Shown in pieces: positions 5,957 through 14,718 of a stretch of DNA of 18,445 nt. The DNA comes from CAYNRA01 sp964399465. GTDB lineage: Bacteria > Bacteroidota > Bacteroidia > Cytophagales > Spirosomataceae. How positions within the stretch are numbered: the first letter of the stretch is position 1; every line of letters starts with the position of its first letter. Under the pieces are notes generated by a model. It did no database searches. It had not been told where the DNA came from and saw nothing but the letters and a program-made list of their open reading frames with translations. The position numbers and the translations under genes were made by a program. The stretch is from the NCBI GenBank assembly GCA_964399465.1, contig CAYNRA010000061.1, positions 1 through 18,445 of the forward strand, in the 5' to 3' direction.

Positions 5957-8278
5957 TTACCTTCTTTTCTTATTTTTAGGTGATTTTCCAGCTTTTTTTT
6001 GTCCAGACGGAAACGGTCTTCCCCCTTTCCGTTCCGTTCTTTTTCGGGTATTTCCTCCGCGTCTGCTGAACGTGGGTATGGAGTTTGCGAAGAGCAAATC
6101 AATACTTCTACTTTGCATATCAGTACCTTTGATTTTCACTTCGACGACATCACCGAAAGTCAATATTTTCCCTGAATTTTGTCCGACAACGCGGTAATTA
6201 TCTGGTTCAAATGAATAGAAATCGTCGTTTAAGTCAGCGAGACGCACCATACCTTCGCAGTTGGTATTTTTAATTTCGACGAAAATACCAAAATCTGTTA
6301 CACCCGTAATCACGCCTTCGTATATTTCATCGAAGTCTTGCATAGACATAAATTCGACTTGTTTGTACTTGATGGAGGCACGTTCGGCTTCGGAGGCAAG
6401 TTTTTCTCGTTCAGATGAATGTTTGCATTTCTGTTCGAGTGCTATTTTATCTGCGGAGCTTCCACCGTCTAAATAATGCTGCAAAAGGCGGTGAGCCATC
6501 ATATCTGGATAGCGACGAATGGGCGATGTAAAATGGCTGTAATGATCGAAAGCTAGTCCAAAATGGCCACTTGTTTGGGTAGAATATTTGGCTTTAGACA
6601 TCGTCCGAACAGCCAGTGACTCCAAGATATTTTGCACAGGAGTGCCTTCAATTTTTTGGACGAGTGCATTCAAAGATTTGGACAAAACGTCTGAATTTTC
6701 TGTCTTCACGGTAAAACCTAACTTCGAAGCAAATTTGGCAAAAACCTCCACTTTTTCTGGATTGGGTGGTTCGTGAACCCGATATACCATCGTCGGAGCT
6801 ACCTCAGCGGCATTGGCTTTTTTAGGTCGTTTGGAAGTGGGCAAAAAGTGTTGGAAGAAAATAAATTCAGCGACCCTTTTATTCGCTAATAACATAAATT
6901 CTTCGATTAATTTATGTGCGTCCTTCCGAACTTTGGTATAAATACCTATGGGTGTACCGTCTTCGCTGAGCTGAAATTTCACTTCGGGCGTTTCGAAATT
7001 AAATGCTCCTTTCGCAAAACGTTTTTCACGGAATGATTTAGCCAATGTATTCAAATGCGTAAGAACGGGCTCAAATTGTGTCTGAACGGATTCGTCAGCA
7101 AACGTTTTTTCCAATATTTCTTGAGCTTCTTCGTAGGCAAACCGTTTGTCGGAATGGATGACGGCACGCCCAAACCATTCCTTGACTAATTTCCCTTCGG
7201 GGGTCATCTCAAAAACAGCGGAAAAGACCAATTTATCTTCATTTGGACGAAGAGAACAAAGCCCGTTCGAGAGTTTTTCGGGCAGCATGGGAATCGTTCT
7301 ATCCACCAAGTAAACCGATGTTGCACGTCGGAAGGCTTCTTCTTCCAATTTCGAACCAGGCTGTACGTAGTGCGTAACATCTGCGATATGAATCCCGATT
7401 TCGACGTTTCCATTTTCTTTGTATTCGTAGCTTAATGCATCGTCAAAGTCTTTGGCGTCGTGTGGATCAATAGTGAAAGTAAGCACAGAGCGAAAATCTC
7501 TTCTGCGGGCAATTTCTTCGTCGGAGATGTGTGTAGAAATTTGTTCTGCCTCCTGTTCTACTTCTTCAGGAAACTGAACGGGCAAGCCAAACTCTGCCAT
7601 GATGGCGTTCATTTCTGCGTTATTTTCACCGACTTTTCCTAAAATATCCACGATTTTCCCGGTTGCTTGTTTGGGGCCTTGCGGGTAAGAGAGAATCTCA
7701 ACGACGACGATATCGTCGGGGGCTGCGTGAGACAAATTAGCTTTGGATATAAAGATTTCTTGGTGAAAACTTCGGTTATCTGACTTGAAAATACCGTAGT
7801 TACCAAATATTTTCACTTTCCCGACGATTCGCTGTTGCGCTCTTTCGAGGATACGAATGACTTTACCTTCTGGGTTATTTCCTTTTTTACGCGTAGTTGG
7901 GAGGATTTTTACTTCAACGGTGTCTCCATTCCATGCTTCGTTGAGGTCTTCCACTTCGACGAAAACATCAGGTTCTCCTTCTGTATGCCGAATAAATGCA
8001 AAGCGTGGGTTCACAAAATCAACTTTTCCGACGACGGTTTGTGGAGCAGGAACAGCGGGCGTAGTGGCTATATATCGGTTTCGACCGACGGATTTCAGGC
8101 GGCCTTTTTCCTGCAATTCTTCAATCATGAGTTGAACAAAAAGCTTGTCTGCCTCATCGTAAATATCAAAAGCATTGAGTAAGTCATTGAGTGTCAAGGG
8201 GCGCTCTACCTTTTGCGCGTAGAACTGATAAATTTCCTCTTTTTGTAGATCTGAGGAGGACTTTTTCTTTTTGGGCAT
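5957..8278 (-). CDS. rnr: ribonuclease R
   Basis: A processive 3'-to-5' exoribonuclease that degrades structured RNA, about 773 residues, a normal length. Order of domains: basic N-terminus (MPKKKKSSS), winged-helix region (to about 75), cold-shock/OB domains (about 80-230), and RNB catalytic domain with TIDPHDAKDFDDALSY near residue 270, whose Asp residues bind the metals. TSPIRRYPDMMAHRLL follows further along, then an S1 domain beginning YEGVITGVTDFGIFVEI. A Lys/Arg-rich tail ends in KNKKRR. The ATG at 8278 is chosen because the open frame's earlier first codon (8284) is TTG and adds only two residues. The gene stands alone, convergent with the trehalase-like gene and divergent from the CBM9/DUF5916 gene. 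Confidence 0.96.
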   Translation of the reverse strand: MPKKKKSSSDLQKEEIYQFYAQKVERPLTLNDLLNAFDIYDEADKLFVQLMIEELQEKGRLKSVGRNRYIATTPAVPAPQTVVGKVDFVNPRFAFIRHTEGEPDVFVEVEDLNEAWNGDTVEVKILPTTRKKGNNPEGKVIRILERAQQRIVGKVKIFGNYGIFKSDNRSFHQEIFISKANLSHAAPDDIVVVEILSYPQGPKQATGKIVDILGKVGENNAEMNAIMAEFGLPVQFPEEVEQEAEQISTHISDEEIARRRDFRSVLTFTIDPHDAKDFDDALSYEYKENGNVEIGIHIADVTHYVQPGSKLEEEAFRRATSVYLVDRTIPMLPEKLSNGLCSLRPNEDKLVFSAVFEMTPEGKLVKEWFGRAVIHSDKRFAYEEAQEILEKTFADESVQTQFEPVLTHLNTLAKSFREKRFAKGAFNFETPEVKFQLSEDGTPIGIYTKVRKDAHKLIEEFMLLANKRVAEFIFFQHFLPTSKRPKKANAAEVAPTMVYRVHEPPNPEKVEVFAKFASKLGFTVKTENSDVLSKSLNALVQKIEGTPVQNILESLAVRTMSKAKYSTQTSGHFGLAFDHYSHFTSPIRRYPDMMAHRLLQHYLDGGSSADKIALEQKCKHSSEREKLASEAERASIKYKQVEFMSMQDFDEIYEGVITGVTDFGIFVEIKNTNCEGMVRLADLNDDFYSFEPDNYRVVGQNSGKILTFGDVVEVKIKGTDMQSRSIDLLFANSIPTFSRRGGNTRKRTERKGGRPFPSGQKKAGKSPKNKKRR

Positions 8279-8420
8279 AAACAAATAATAAAAATAATCT
8301 ATAAATATAGTAACAAAAGCGACGAAAAGGCGAACAGTATTACAGAAAGTTACCGAACTTTGTCGGATTTATTTTCCTATTTTTTCAGGAAAACATACCT
8401 ATTCAATTAAGAAGTTACCC

Positions 8421-10718
8421 ATGTATTGGAAAAAAATTCTTTTAAGCATTGCGCTACTAGTAAGCAGTCATGCATTCCTTTTCTCACAAAACACGAAGGC
8501 GGTTTATCACATCAAACGTACGACAGAGCCCATTCGTTTAGACGGATTGATAGACGAAGTTGTTTGGGAATCTGCGCAAATAGCTCAGCAATTTTTCTTG
8601 GAAAAACCGTACGATACTTCGTATGCCACAGGACAAACAGAAGTTCGTGTTCTTTTCGATGACCAATTTATCTACGTTGCTGCCAAAGCGTATCAACCAA
8701 GAAATGCCTATACAGTTTCTTCTTTCAAACGAGATTTCCAAGGTGGAACAAGTGATGTTTTCACCGTGAATATTGATACCTTCCGAGATAGGTTAAATGG
8801 GTTCCAGTTTGGGGTTTCTCCGCTCAATGTACAACGAGAAGGTCTGATTTCGAACGGGCAAGACGTGGATAATTCATGGGATAACCGCTGGTTTTCAGAA
8901 GTGAAAAATTACCCAGACTATTGGACAGTCGAGATTGCCATTCCATTCAAAACTTTACGATATAAAGTGGTGGAAGGAGAAAACACGTGGCATATTAATT
9001 TTGGGCGCAGTTATATGCAAATCAACGAAGTATCTAATTGGTCTCCTGTTCCGCGTAATTTCCGTTCCAATAACCTTGGGTTTGCCGGCACATTAGTTTG
9101 GGATGATACACCACCTACACCCTCCAAAAACATTGCCTTCATTCCATATGCTTCCTCTGGAATCATACAAGATTTCCCGCGTACCAAATCAGACTTACAG
9201 GAACTTCCCAAAAGTACAGACCGAAATCTAGGTTTTGGTTTTGATGCAAAAGTAGCCGTAACACCTTCCCTTAATTTGGATATAACGGTCAATCCGGACT
9301 TCTCACAGGTAGAAGTAGATCAACAGCAAACCAACCTTTCTCGATTTGAACTATTCTTTCCTGAGCGACGGCAGTTTTTCATCGAAAATGCTGACTTATT
9401 TGGTAACTTTGGTTTCCCAGATACACGGGCATTTTTCTCTCGCCGCATTGGTATTGCCCGAAATCCTAGAACAGGGCTAGCACAACAGGTTCCTATCCAA
9501 GCGGGTTTGCGTTTGAGTGGAAAACTAAATAATGATTGGCGAATTGGTGTTTTAAATATGCAAACACGCCAAACGACCATCGGTTCTGACCAACTTCCTG
9601 CTGCCAATTATTCTGTAGTTACAGCACAACGAAAACTCTTTACGCGTTCCGCTATCAGTGGATTTATCGTAAACAAGGAAACTTTCTTAAACGGCATTGA
9701 CCCCTCTCAGCAAGTTGGTTTACAAGCATTTAATCGCGTAGCTGGATTAGAATTTAACTTTTTCACACCTGATAACCGATGGGAAATAGAAAGTTATGCC
9801 CATCAATCCATTTCACCAGAACAGCGCCCAGATGCAGCAAGTATTGGTCAATACATTGGCTATCATCACCCGAATATCGACTTGAACTTTGCTATCAGCC
9901 GTATCGGTGAAAACTACCAAGCTGAGGTCGGCTATGTACCAAGAAATGGGATTTATTCTCTATTTAGACCTTCCAAATTGATTTTAAATCCACGCAAAGC
10001 AAGCATCAATAAATACATTAACTCATACGGAATAGGTACAGGTGGAAAAGATATTTTCGACTTATCTGGCAAGCGATTAGACTCTGAAACCGCATTTTTC
10101 CTCTTTTTTACCTCTCCAGATAGATCTGAATTTTCCACGGGTTATTTTAGAGGATTTACCTATTTGTTTAACCCATTTGATCCGACGAACGCAACCGACA
10201 ATCCTGACCCTCGATTCTATCAAAACGTCATTCCGTTGCCAATTGGAGGATACAGATACGAAGCATTTTTCTTAAATCTTGAGACAAGTTCACGCCGAGA
10301 TCTTCAAGCAAAAATTGATTGGTTTATTGGTGATTATTTCAATGGAAAAGGAACAGGTCTAAACAGCAGTCTAGCCTACCGCGTACAACCGTACGGTACA
10401 TTTACAATTGATGCCAATTTTACCGCGATAGATTTACCCAAACCTTACAATAGTGTGCGGTATTTATTGATTGGGCCACGCGCGGAACTAACTTTTTCAC
10501 GATCCGTATTTTTAAGTACCTTTTTTCAGTACAACACACAGACAAATAATACGAATATAAATACGCGATTGCAGTGGAGATTCAGGCCCGTGAGTGACTT
10601 ATTTTTGGTTTACACAGATAATTACTTTGCAGAACCAATTGCTCATTTTCAGGTACCTGCTTGGACACCAAAAAACAGAGCTCTCATTCTTAAATTCACG
10701 TATTGGTTGAACGTTTAA
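8421..10718 (+). CDS. CBM9/DUF5916 outer-membrane protein
   Basis: A 765-residue exported protein. A signal peptide (KKILLSIALLVSSHAFLFSQ) ends near residue 23. Residues about 30-225 form a carbohydrate-binding family 9-like domain, with the typical RLDGLIDEVVWESA opening and the YWTVEIAIPFKTLRY segment. The rest is a DUF5916-type region: FGFDAKVAVTPSLNLDITVNPDFSQVEVDQQQ, then FFPERRQFFIEN and FFSRRIG. It is rich in alternating aromatic/polar strands and ends in an aromatic beta-strand (ILKFTYWLNV), as outer-membrane barrels do. The family is common in Bacteroidota, but its function is not established; CBM9-like domains suggest glycan contact. No SusC/SusD pair is present. A terminator follows about 75 bases downstream. 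Confidence 0.88.
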   Translation: MYWKKILLSIALLVSSHAFLFSQNTKAVYHIKRTTEPIRLDGLIDEVVWESAQIAQQFFLEKPYDTSYATGQTEVRVLFDDQFIYVAAKAYQPRNAYTVSSFKRDFQGGTSDVFTVNIDTFRDRLNGFQFGVSPLNVQREGLISNGQDVDNSWDNRWFSEVKNYPDYWTVEIAIPFKTLRYKVVEGENTWHINFGRSYMQINEVSNWSPVPRNFRSNNLGFAGTLVWDDTPPTPSKNIAFIPYASSGIIQDFPRTKSDLQELPKSTDRNLGFGFDAKVAVTPSLNLDITVNPDFSQVEVDQQQTNLSRFELFFPERRQFFIENADLFGNFGFPDTRAFFSRRIGIARNPRTGLAQQVPIQAGLRLSGKLNNDWRIGVLNMQTRQTTIGSDQLPAANYSVVTAQRKLFTRSAISGFIVNKETFLNGIDPSQQVGLQAFNRVAGLEFNFFTPDNRWEIESYAHQSISPEQRPDAASIGQYIGYHHPNIDLNFAISRIGENYQAEVGYVPRNGIYSLFRPSKLILNPRKASINKYINSYGIGTGGKDIFDLSGKRLDSETAFFLFFTSPDRSEFSTGYFRGFTYLFNPFDPTNATDNPDPRFYQNVIPLPIGGYRYEAFFLNLETSSRRDLQAKIDWFIGDYFNGKGTGLNSSLAYRVQPYGTFTIDANFTAIDLPKPYNSVRYLLIGPRAELTFSRSVFLSTFFQYNTQTNNTNINTRLQWRFRPVSDLFLVYTDNYFAEPIAHFQVPAWTPKNRALILKFTYWLNV

Positions 10719-10791
10719 TTGCTAAAATTGACCACTCAGTAAAAATCAGACTATTTTTTTTTGATTGTAAATCAATTTTTGTACTATTGGC

Positions 10792-10841
10792 AAAAAATTA
10801 CCTTCATTATTTCTGTAGAGATAATAAAGGTAATTTTTTTT
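10792..10841 (+). terminator. terminator after the CBM9/DUF5916 gene
   Basis: A 19-bp stem with one mismatch (10792-10810 with 10821-10839) and a 10-base loop runs into a stretch of nine T's. It separates the outer-membrane protein gene from the dioxygenase gene that starts at 10873. Confidence 0.82.
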
Positions 10842-10872
10842 TATTAATTGTCTATTACACCTATATCATCAA

Positions 10873-11715
10873 ATGAAAACCGCTACCTATGTCATAGACG
10901 GGCAACCTTGCGCAGTCTCTATCGTTGGAGCTCCTCCATTTCAATTTGGACGAGATGAAATACTTTCTTCAGCAACTACAGATGTAACCTATCATCAGAA
11001 TTGGTACTCGGAAGGTTATACAGAAGTTCCTTTCTTAAATCAGGCTGAATACAAGTCTCTACATGAAGGATTAACAAGTAGTATTGAAGCAATTGTCCAA
11101 AAAGAATTGGGTATAAATACCAATGGATTCACGTTAGAAAAGTACCATCACTTTGTAACGCGCACCGAAGACCATTTTAAGGTTGTAGGAAAAACGAGGG
11201 ATTTATTCGCGGACGACTTTAACTTTCCCATTTTGGAACTCATTCCAAGATTAGAGAAAATACTAGGTTTTAAATTAAATGATATTGATCCGTATTTAGG
11301 GCATAAAGTGCACATCATCGTCCGGATTAATCGGCCAAAATCAACTGATTTTAATCCGCCACACAAGGACATTTACGAGGGAGTTGATATAGACAACTAC
11401 ATCCCTCAATTTTTAAATTTTTGGATACCAGTAGCTGGCGTAACTGAAAAGTCATCACTGCCTTTAGCACCAAGAAGTCACCGAATCAAAGAGTCTGAAA
11501 TCCTGCGTACGTTTGATGGGGGCGTTGTAGAAAACAATAAATACCGAGTACGAATGATAAAATCTTGGGCAGGTAATACTACGCTCTCGCGCTCTCGCGT
11601 AAAGTATGGAGAAGTTCTTCTATTTTCGTCCCATCTCATTCATGGATTAGCTACCAATGACGAAGAGGACACTACTCGTGTAGCCCTTGAATTCAGACTT
11701 TTCAAATGTGATTAA
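10873..11715 (+). CDS. phytanoyl-CoA dioxygenase-like (PhyH) Fe(II)/2-oxoglutarate oxygenase
   Basis: A 280-residue soluble protein without a signal peptide. H164-K-D166 lies in NPPHKDIYEG and H257 in SSHLIHGLATN, giving the 2-His-1-carboxylate iron site. R269 or R275 would bind the 2-oxoglutarate carboxylate. This order and spacing match the PhyH-like branch of the double-stranded beta-helix oxygenases. FLNFWIPVAGVTEKSSLPLAPRSHR (181-204) corresponds to the usual W-x-P/A-x-x-x...G-x-L-x-x-x-P-G-S-H segment; the proline-serine pattern is kept and a Gly is lost. The substrate cannot be told. It is a lone gene with a terminator before it and a perfect one after it. No biosynthetic neighbours point to a pathway. 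Confidence 0.75.
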   Translation: MKTATYVIDGQPCAVSIVGAPPFQFGRDEILSSATTDVTYHQNWYSEGYTEVPFLNQAEYKSLHEGLTSSIEAIVQKELGINTNGFTLEKYHHFVTRTEDHFKVVGKTRDLFADDFNFPILELIPRLEKILGFKLNDIDPYLGHKVHIIVRINRPKSTDFNPPHKDIYEGVDIDNYIPQFLNFWIPVAGVTEKSSLPLAPRSHRIKESEILRTFDGGVVENNKYRVRMIKSWAGNTTLSRSRVKYGEVLLFSSHLIHGLATNDEEDTTRVALEFRLFKCD

Positions 11716-11719
11716 ACTC

Positions 11720-11759
11720 AATCAGAAACGGGTCAATGAAAATTGACCCGTTTCTGATT
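11720..11759. terminator. bidirectional terminator with GAAA loop
   Basis: A perfect 18-bp stem (11720-11737 with 11742-11759) is closed by a GAAA tetraloop. It starts five bases after the dioxygenase stop codon and abuts the stop codon of the converging oxidoreductase gene. Confidence 0.9.
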
Positions 11760-13094
11760 TTACAATATAAATGGTTTGTCTCCTGCCATCACTTCTTGCG
11801 TTTTCTCATCAAATGTAACTCGTAAGCCAGTTCTGTATGCTGCATTGGACATAATTGTTGCAATAGAATGTTGATAGCCAGCTTCTATTGGTGCGTTAGG
11901 TTCTTTCCGCGAACGAACACATTCCATCCAATTTTTGACATGGGCAAATGTGAGGTAATCGCCTCCTGTGTTCGCTCCAGTCTCAACACGTGCTCCAGTT
12001 AATTTTTGAGGAATCAATAAGTTAGGCTTCATTCCCATTTCTTTCGCTTCCCATTCAACCATACCTCCGTTGGCAGATATTTCGTTTGTATCTAGATTAA
12101 TCATTCCTGCATTTGAATAGTACAATTCTTTTGTTCCACCTGCGCTATTCGAGAACCGAGACGTAAATTGTACTTGGAAACCACTCGTTGGGTCATTTGA
12201 AGGACCGTAATCGAAGACAACCGTGAGCGTATCAGCATTCGTTCGTCCGTCTTTCCATTGATAAATTCCACCATTAGCGACGGCACTTCTCGGATGTGTA
12301 AGTCCGCTAAACCAGTTGACAGTATCAATTTGATGACTCATCCATTGACCTGGAATACCGGATGAATAGGGCCAGAAAAGACGATATTCCAAAAACTTTC
12401 GTGCGTCAAATGCCTCATACGGCCGATTAATTAAAAATCGTTTCCAATCTACATCTGTTTCACGAACATCCGCAACAAGTGCAGGTCGCCGCCATCTTCC
12501 CGGCTGATTTACGTTCCACATTAATTCAACCATCACGATTGGGCCAAATTGCCCCGACTTGATAAATTTCTCAGCTGCAAAGTAATTCTCACCGCTTCTT
12601 CTTTGTGAACCAATTTGTACAATTTGATTGGTTGCTCGTACCGCCTTCAACACGGCTCGATTATCCGCCATCGTTTCTGCCAACGGCTTCTCTGTATAGG
12701 CATCGCACCCTGCCTGAACAGCTTCAATGGTGTGAACCGCATGTTGAAAATCAGCTGTGCTAATGAATACCGCATCCGCCATTTGTGAGGCATATAATTC
12801 TTCATTATTTACGAATGCTTTCACGTTTGAACCTAACTGACTATCAATAAATGCTTTACCCTCCTCTCTTCTTCGTTTCCAAATATCTGACACAGCAACC
12901 ATTTCAAAGTTTAAAGACTTTGCCAATGCTTTAAAAGGTGGAATATGTGAGTTCTTGAACCGATCTGAAAAACCGACGCATGCGACACGCACACGATCAT
13001 TTGAGCCAATAATCTTTGCATAACTCGCTGCTGAAAATTGTGTAGCTATACCTGCTAATACTGATTTTTTTATAAACTCTCTTCGATTATTCAT
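11760..13094 (-). CDS. Gfo/Idh/MocA-family oxidoreductase with Tat signal
   Basis: A 444-residue NAD(P)-dependent sugar-type oxidoreductase. The N-terminus NNRREFIKKSVLAG carries a twin-arginine motif and hydrophobic stretch, so it should be exported folded with its cofactor. A Rossmann domain follows (RVRVACVGF at 34-42), then D115-F-Q-H, and E135-K136-P137, the family's catalytic-lysine motif. The C-terminal domain has H254-x-x-D257 in MSHQIDTVNWF. The usual G-x-G-x-x-G is altered to G41-F-S-D. It lies 12 bases downstream of the DUF1080 gene on the same strand and is probably co-transcribed with it. In Bacteroidota such pairs act on 3-keto-glycosides: the oxidoreductase oxidises or reduces the sugar C3, and the DUF1080 protein cleaves the keto-sugar. 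The exact substrate is unknown. Confidence 0.9.
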   Translation of the reverse strand: MNNRREFIKKSVLAGIATQFSAASYAKIIGSNDRVRVACVGFSDRFKNSHIPPFKALAKSLNFEMVAVSDIWKRRREEGKAFIDSQLGSNVKAFVNNEELYASQMADAVFISTADFQHAVHTIEAVQAGCDAYTEKPLAETMADNRAVLKAVRATNQIVQIGSQRRSGENYFAAEKFIKSGQFGPIVMVELMWNVNQPGRWRRPALVADVRETDVDWKRFLINRPYEAFDARKFLEYRLFWPYSSGIPGQWMSHQIDTVNWFSGLTHPRSAVANGGIYQWKDGRTNADTLTVVFDYGPSNDPTSGFQVQFTSRFSNSAGGTKELYYSNAGMINLDTNEISANGGMVEWEAKEMGMKPNLLIPQKLTGARVETGANTGGDYLTFAHVKNWMECVRSRKEPNAPIEAGYQHSIATIMSNAAYRTGLRVTFDEKTQEVMAGDKPFIL

Positions 13095-13106
13095 TTGTCT
13101 CTAGGA

Positions 13107-14465
13107 TTAATTTGTTTTTATTCGACGGACTTTTACATTTCTGAAAGCGACAGCATCGCCATGGTCTTGGAGTAGAATATGTCCTTCCTTCGCAGTACCA
13201 AAGCCAACAAAATCTTTGTATTTTGAGCGAGCCACCAATGCCTGATAAATCGGGCTACCTCTTGTGTATTCAACGACTTTATGGCCATTTAACCAATGTT
13301 GAACCGTCTCATCAGGTAAAACCAAAATACGTCCTTGGTTCCATTCACCGATGGGCTTTTGAAACCTTTTTTCCACTTTTACAGAGGGAATTAAGTCGTA
13401 CAAACTTCCCAATGTTCGATTTCCGACAACGCCCATTTTCGCATCTGGGTGACGTTCATCATCCAAGATTTGAAACTCAAGCCCAATACCTGATTTCCCA
13501 CCTGAATGATACGTTTCATCTACAAAATACTTGACACCTGAATTAGCACCTGGAGTTAATTTAAAGTCAAATACGAGCTCAAAATAGGCGTATTTTTCAC
13601 GTGTCACGATATCATTTCCTGTTTCAGAACCATCGGAAGGGTCAACTTGAAGTTCCCCTTTTTGTACAGACCATCTTTTATTTGGAGCATCCTCACTATA
13701 AACACCTCGCCATTTGGACAGGGAAGTGCCATCAAAAAGTAGCTCAAAACCTTGTGCTTTTTCTTGTTCGGATAAATTATTCTTCATTAAATTCACAACA
13801 GGTGTATCATCTAATGGCGAAAGTTGTAGGTTTTCTGTTTTTATACGGATGTTCCGCCAACGAATACGCGTACCTGATTTTTGCCCTCCATAAATGGCAT
13901 GTACTTGAAGTGCGATAAAACCCTTGGCCGTCATGTCATCTACGAGATAAGCGATGGGTTGCCCATTGACAAAAGTCCGAATAGTTGAGCCCAGGGCTTC
14001 GATGCGATAGGTATTCCAATCGTTTACACGAAAAGCAGTTTTGGCGCGTGGGTTGTTGGCAGGAATATACAACCAATCGCGTCGCGCCTCATCATAAATA
14101 CCTCCAGACCAAGCTCTTGCAGAGGGATCTATTTCCATTTGATACCCATGTACACGCCCATTTTGATATTCAGGAAGAGATAAACTCCGAAACTGAACAC
14201 CTGAATTCATGGACGGATCTACCTTCAACTCCAGTTCTAAAATAAAATCACCGTATTCTTTGACTGTAGCAAGAAAAGAATTGGGTGTGTTGGCGACGGT
14301 TGTACCAACAATTTCTCCATTTTCTACGTGGTATTGGGCTTGTCCATTGAGTTGTTTCCAACCCGAAAGGTCTTTTCCGTTGAAGAGCGACTTCCAGCCA
14401 GCTGTCTGACAAATACCCACTAGTGGGAGAAACAGACAGAAGAGTCCTATGCGTAATTTTTTCAT
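13107..14465 (-). CDS. tandem DUF1080 (3-keto-disaccharide hydrolase-type) protein
   Basis: A 452-residue exported protein. The signal peptide KKLRIGLFCLFLPLVGICQ is probably cleaved near residue 20; the Cys there lacks a good lipobox. Two DUF1080 beta-jelly-roll domains follow. The first opens WKSLFNGKDLSGWK (24-37) and has the NSGVQFR and HGYQMEID segments (87-113). The second opens FELLFDGTSLSKWRG (240-254) and has NSGVKYF and GLEFQILDD (308-336). Each ends in a F/W-R-N-[IV] strand (RWRNIRIK, FRNVKVRR). DUF1080 (PF06439) proteins in Bacteroides are known to hydrolyse 3-keto-glycosides. This is the first gene of a two-gene operon with the Tat-signal oxidoreductase, and both act outside the cytoplasm. 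Whether both domains are active cannot be judged from sequence alone. Confidence 0.9.
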   Translation of the reverse strand: MKKLRIGLFCLFLPLVGICQTAGWKSLFNGKDLSGWKQLNGQAQYHVENGEIVGTTVANTPNSFLATVKEYGDFILELELKVDPSMNSGVQFRSLSLPEYQNGRVHGYQMEIDPSARAWSGGIYDEARRDWLYIPANNPRAKTAFRVNDWNTYRIEALGSTIRTFVNGQPIAYLVDDMTAKGFIALQVHAIYGGQKSGTRIRWRNIRIKTENLQLSPLDDTPVVNLMKNNLSEQEKAQGFELLFDGTSLSKWRGVYSEDAPNKRWSVQKGELQVDPSDGSETGNDIVTREKYAYFELVFDFKLTPGANSGVKYFVDETYHSGGKSGIGLEFQILDDERHPDAKMGVVGNRTLGSLYDLIPSVKVEKRFQKPIGEWNQGRILVLPDETVQHWLNGHKVVEYTRGSPIYQALVARSKYKDFVGFGTAKEGHILLQDHGDAVAFRNVKVRRIKTN

Positions 14466-14491
14466 ATATAAGGGGTAAGGTTGAATAAAAT

Positions 14492-14523
14492 AATCAGCAT
14501 ATACTTATTCTAAAATGCTGATT
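14492..14523. repeat. inverted repeat upstream of the DUF1080 operon
   Basis: AATCAGCAT (14492-14500) and ATGCTGATT (14515-14523) are perfect inverted copies separated by 14 bases. They lie 27-58 bases before the DUF1080 start. On the minus strand the hairpin is followed by a T-rich but broken run (ATTTTATT). It could be a weak terminator for the glycosyltransferase transcript, or an operator or leader hairpin for the operon. Confidence 0.55.
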
Positions 14524-14718
14524 AGCAATTTATAAAAAGAAAGGGAAGGGACAAAATGAAGAAGATAAGCAGGTATCTATTTGTATTGATTGATGACGAA
14601 AAGGAAAATTTTCGAGATGGCATGCATGAATATCAGGAGCTGTATCAAAAGATGGAAAACATAAAACTGAGTTGAGTAAAATACATATAGTTGTGAGCAC
14701 AGCCAAAGAAAGGAAGTA

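Noticed and set aside
8279..8284. TTG start two codons upstream for rnr
   Set aside because: The ATG at 8278 begins the typical basic MPKKKK N-terminus; the TTG adds only two residues.
8355..8362. GAACTTTG box considered as promoter of the CBM9/DUF5916 gene
   Set aside because: It lacks the leading TA of the -7 consensus, and no TTG lies at the -33 position.
14556..14675. Plus-strand 39-aa frame with a purine-rich stretch before ATG
   Set aside because: It is opposite to all neighbouring genes, has no family resemblance and lies in the likely leader region of the DUF1080 operon; there is too little evidence to call it a gene.
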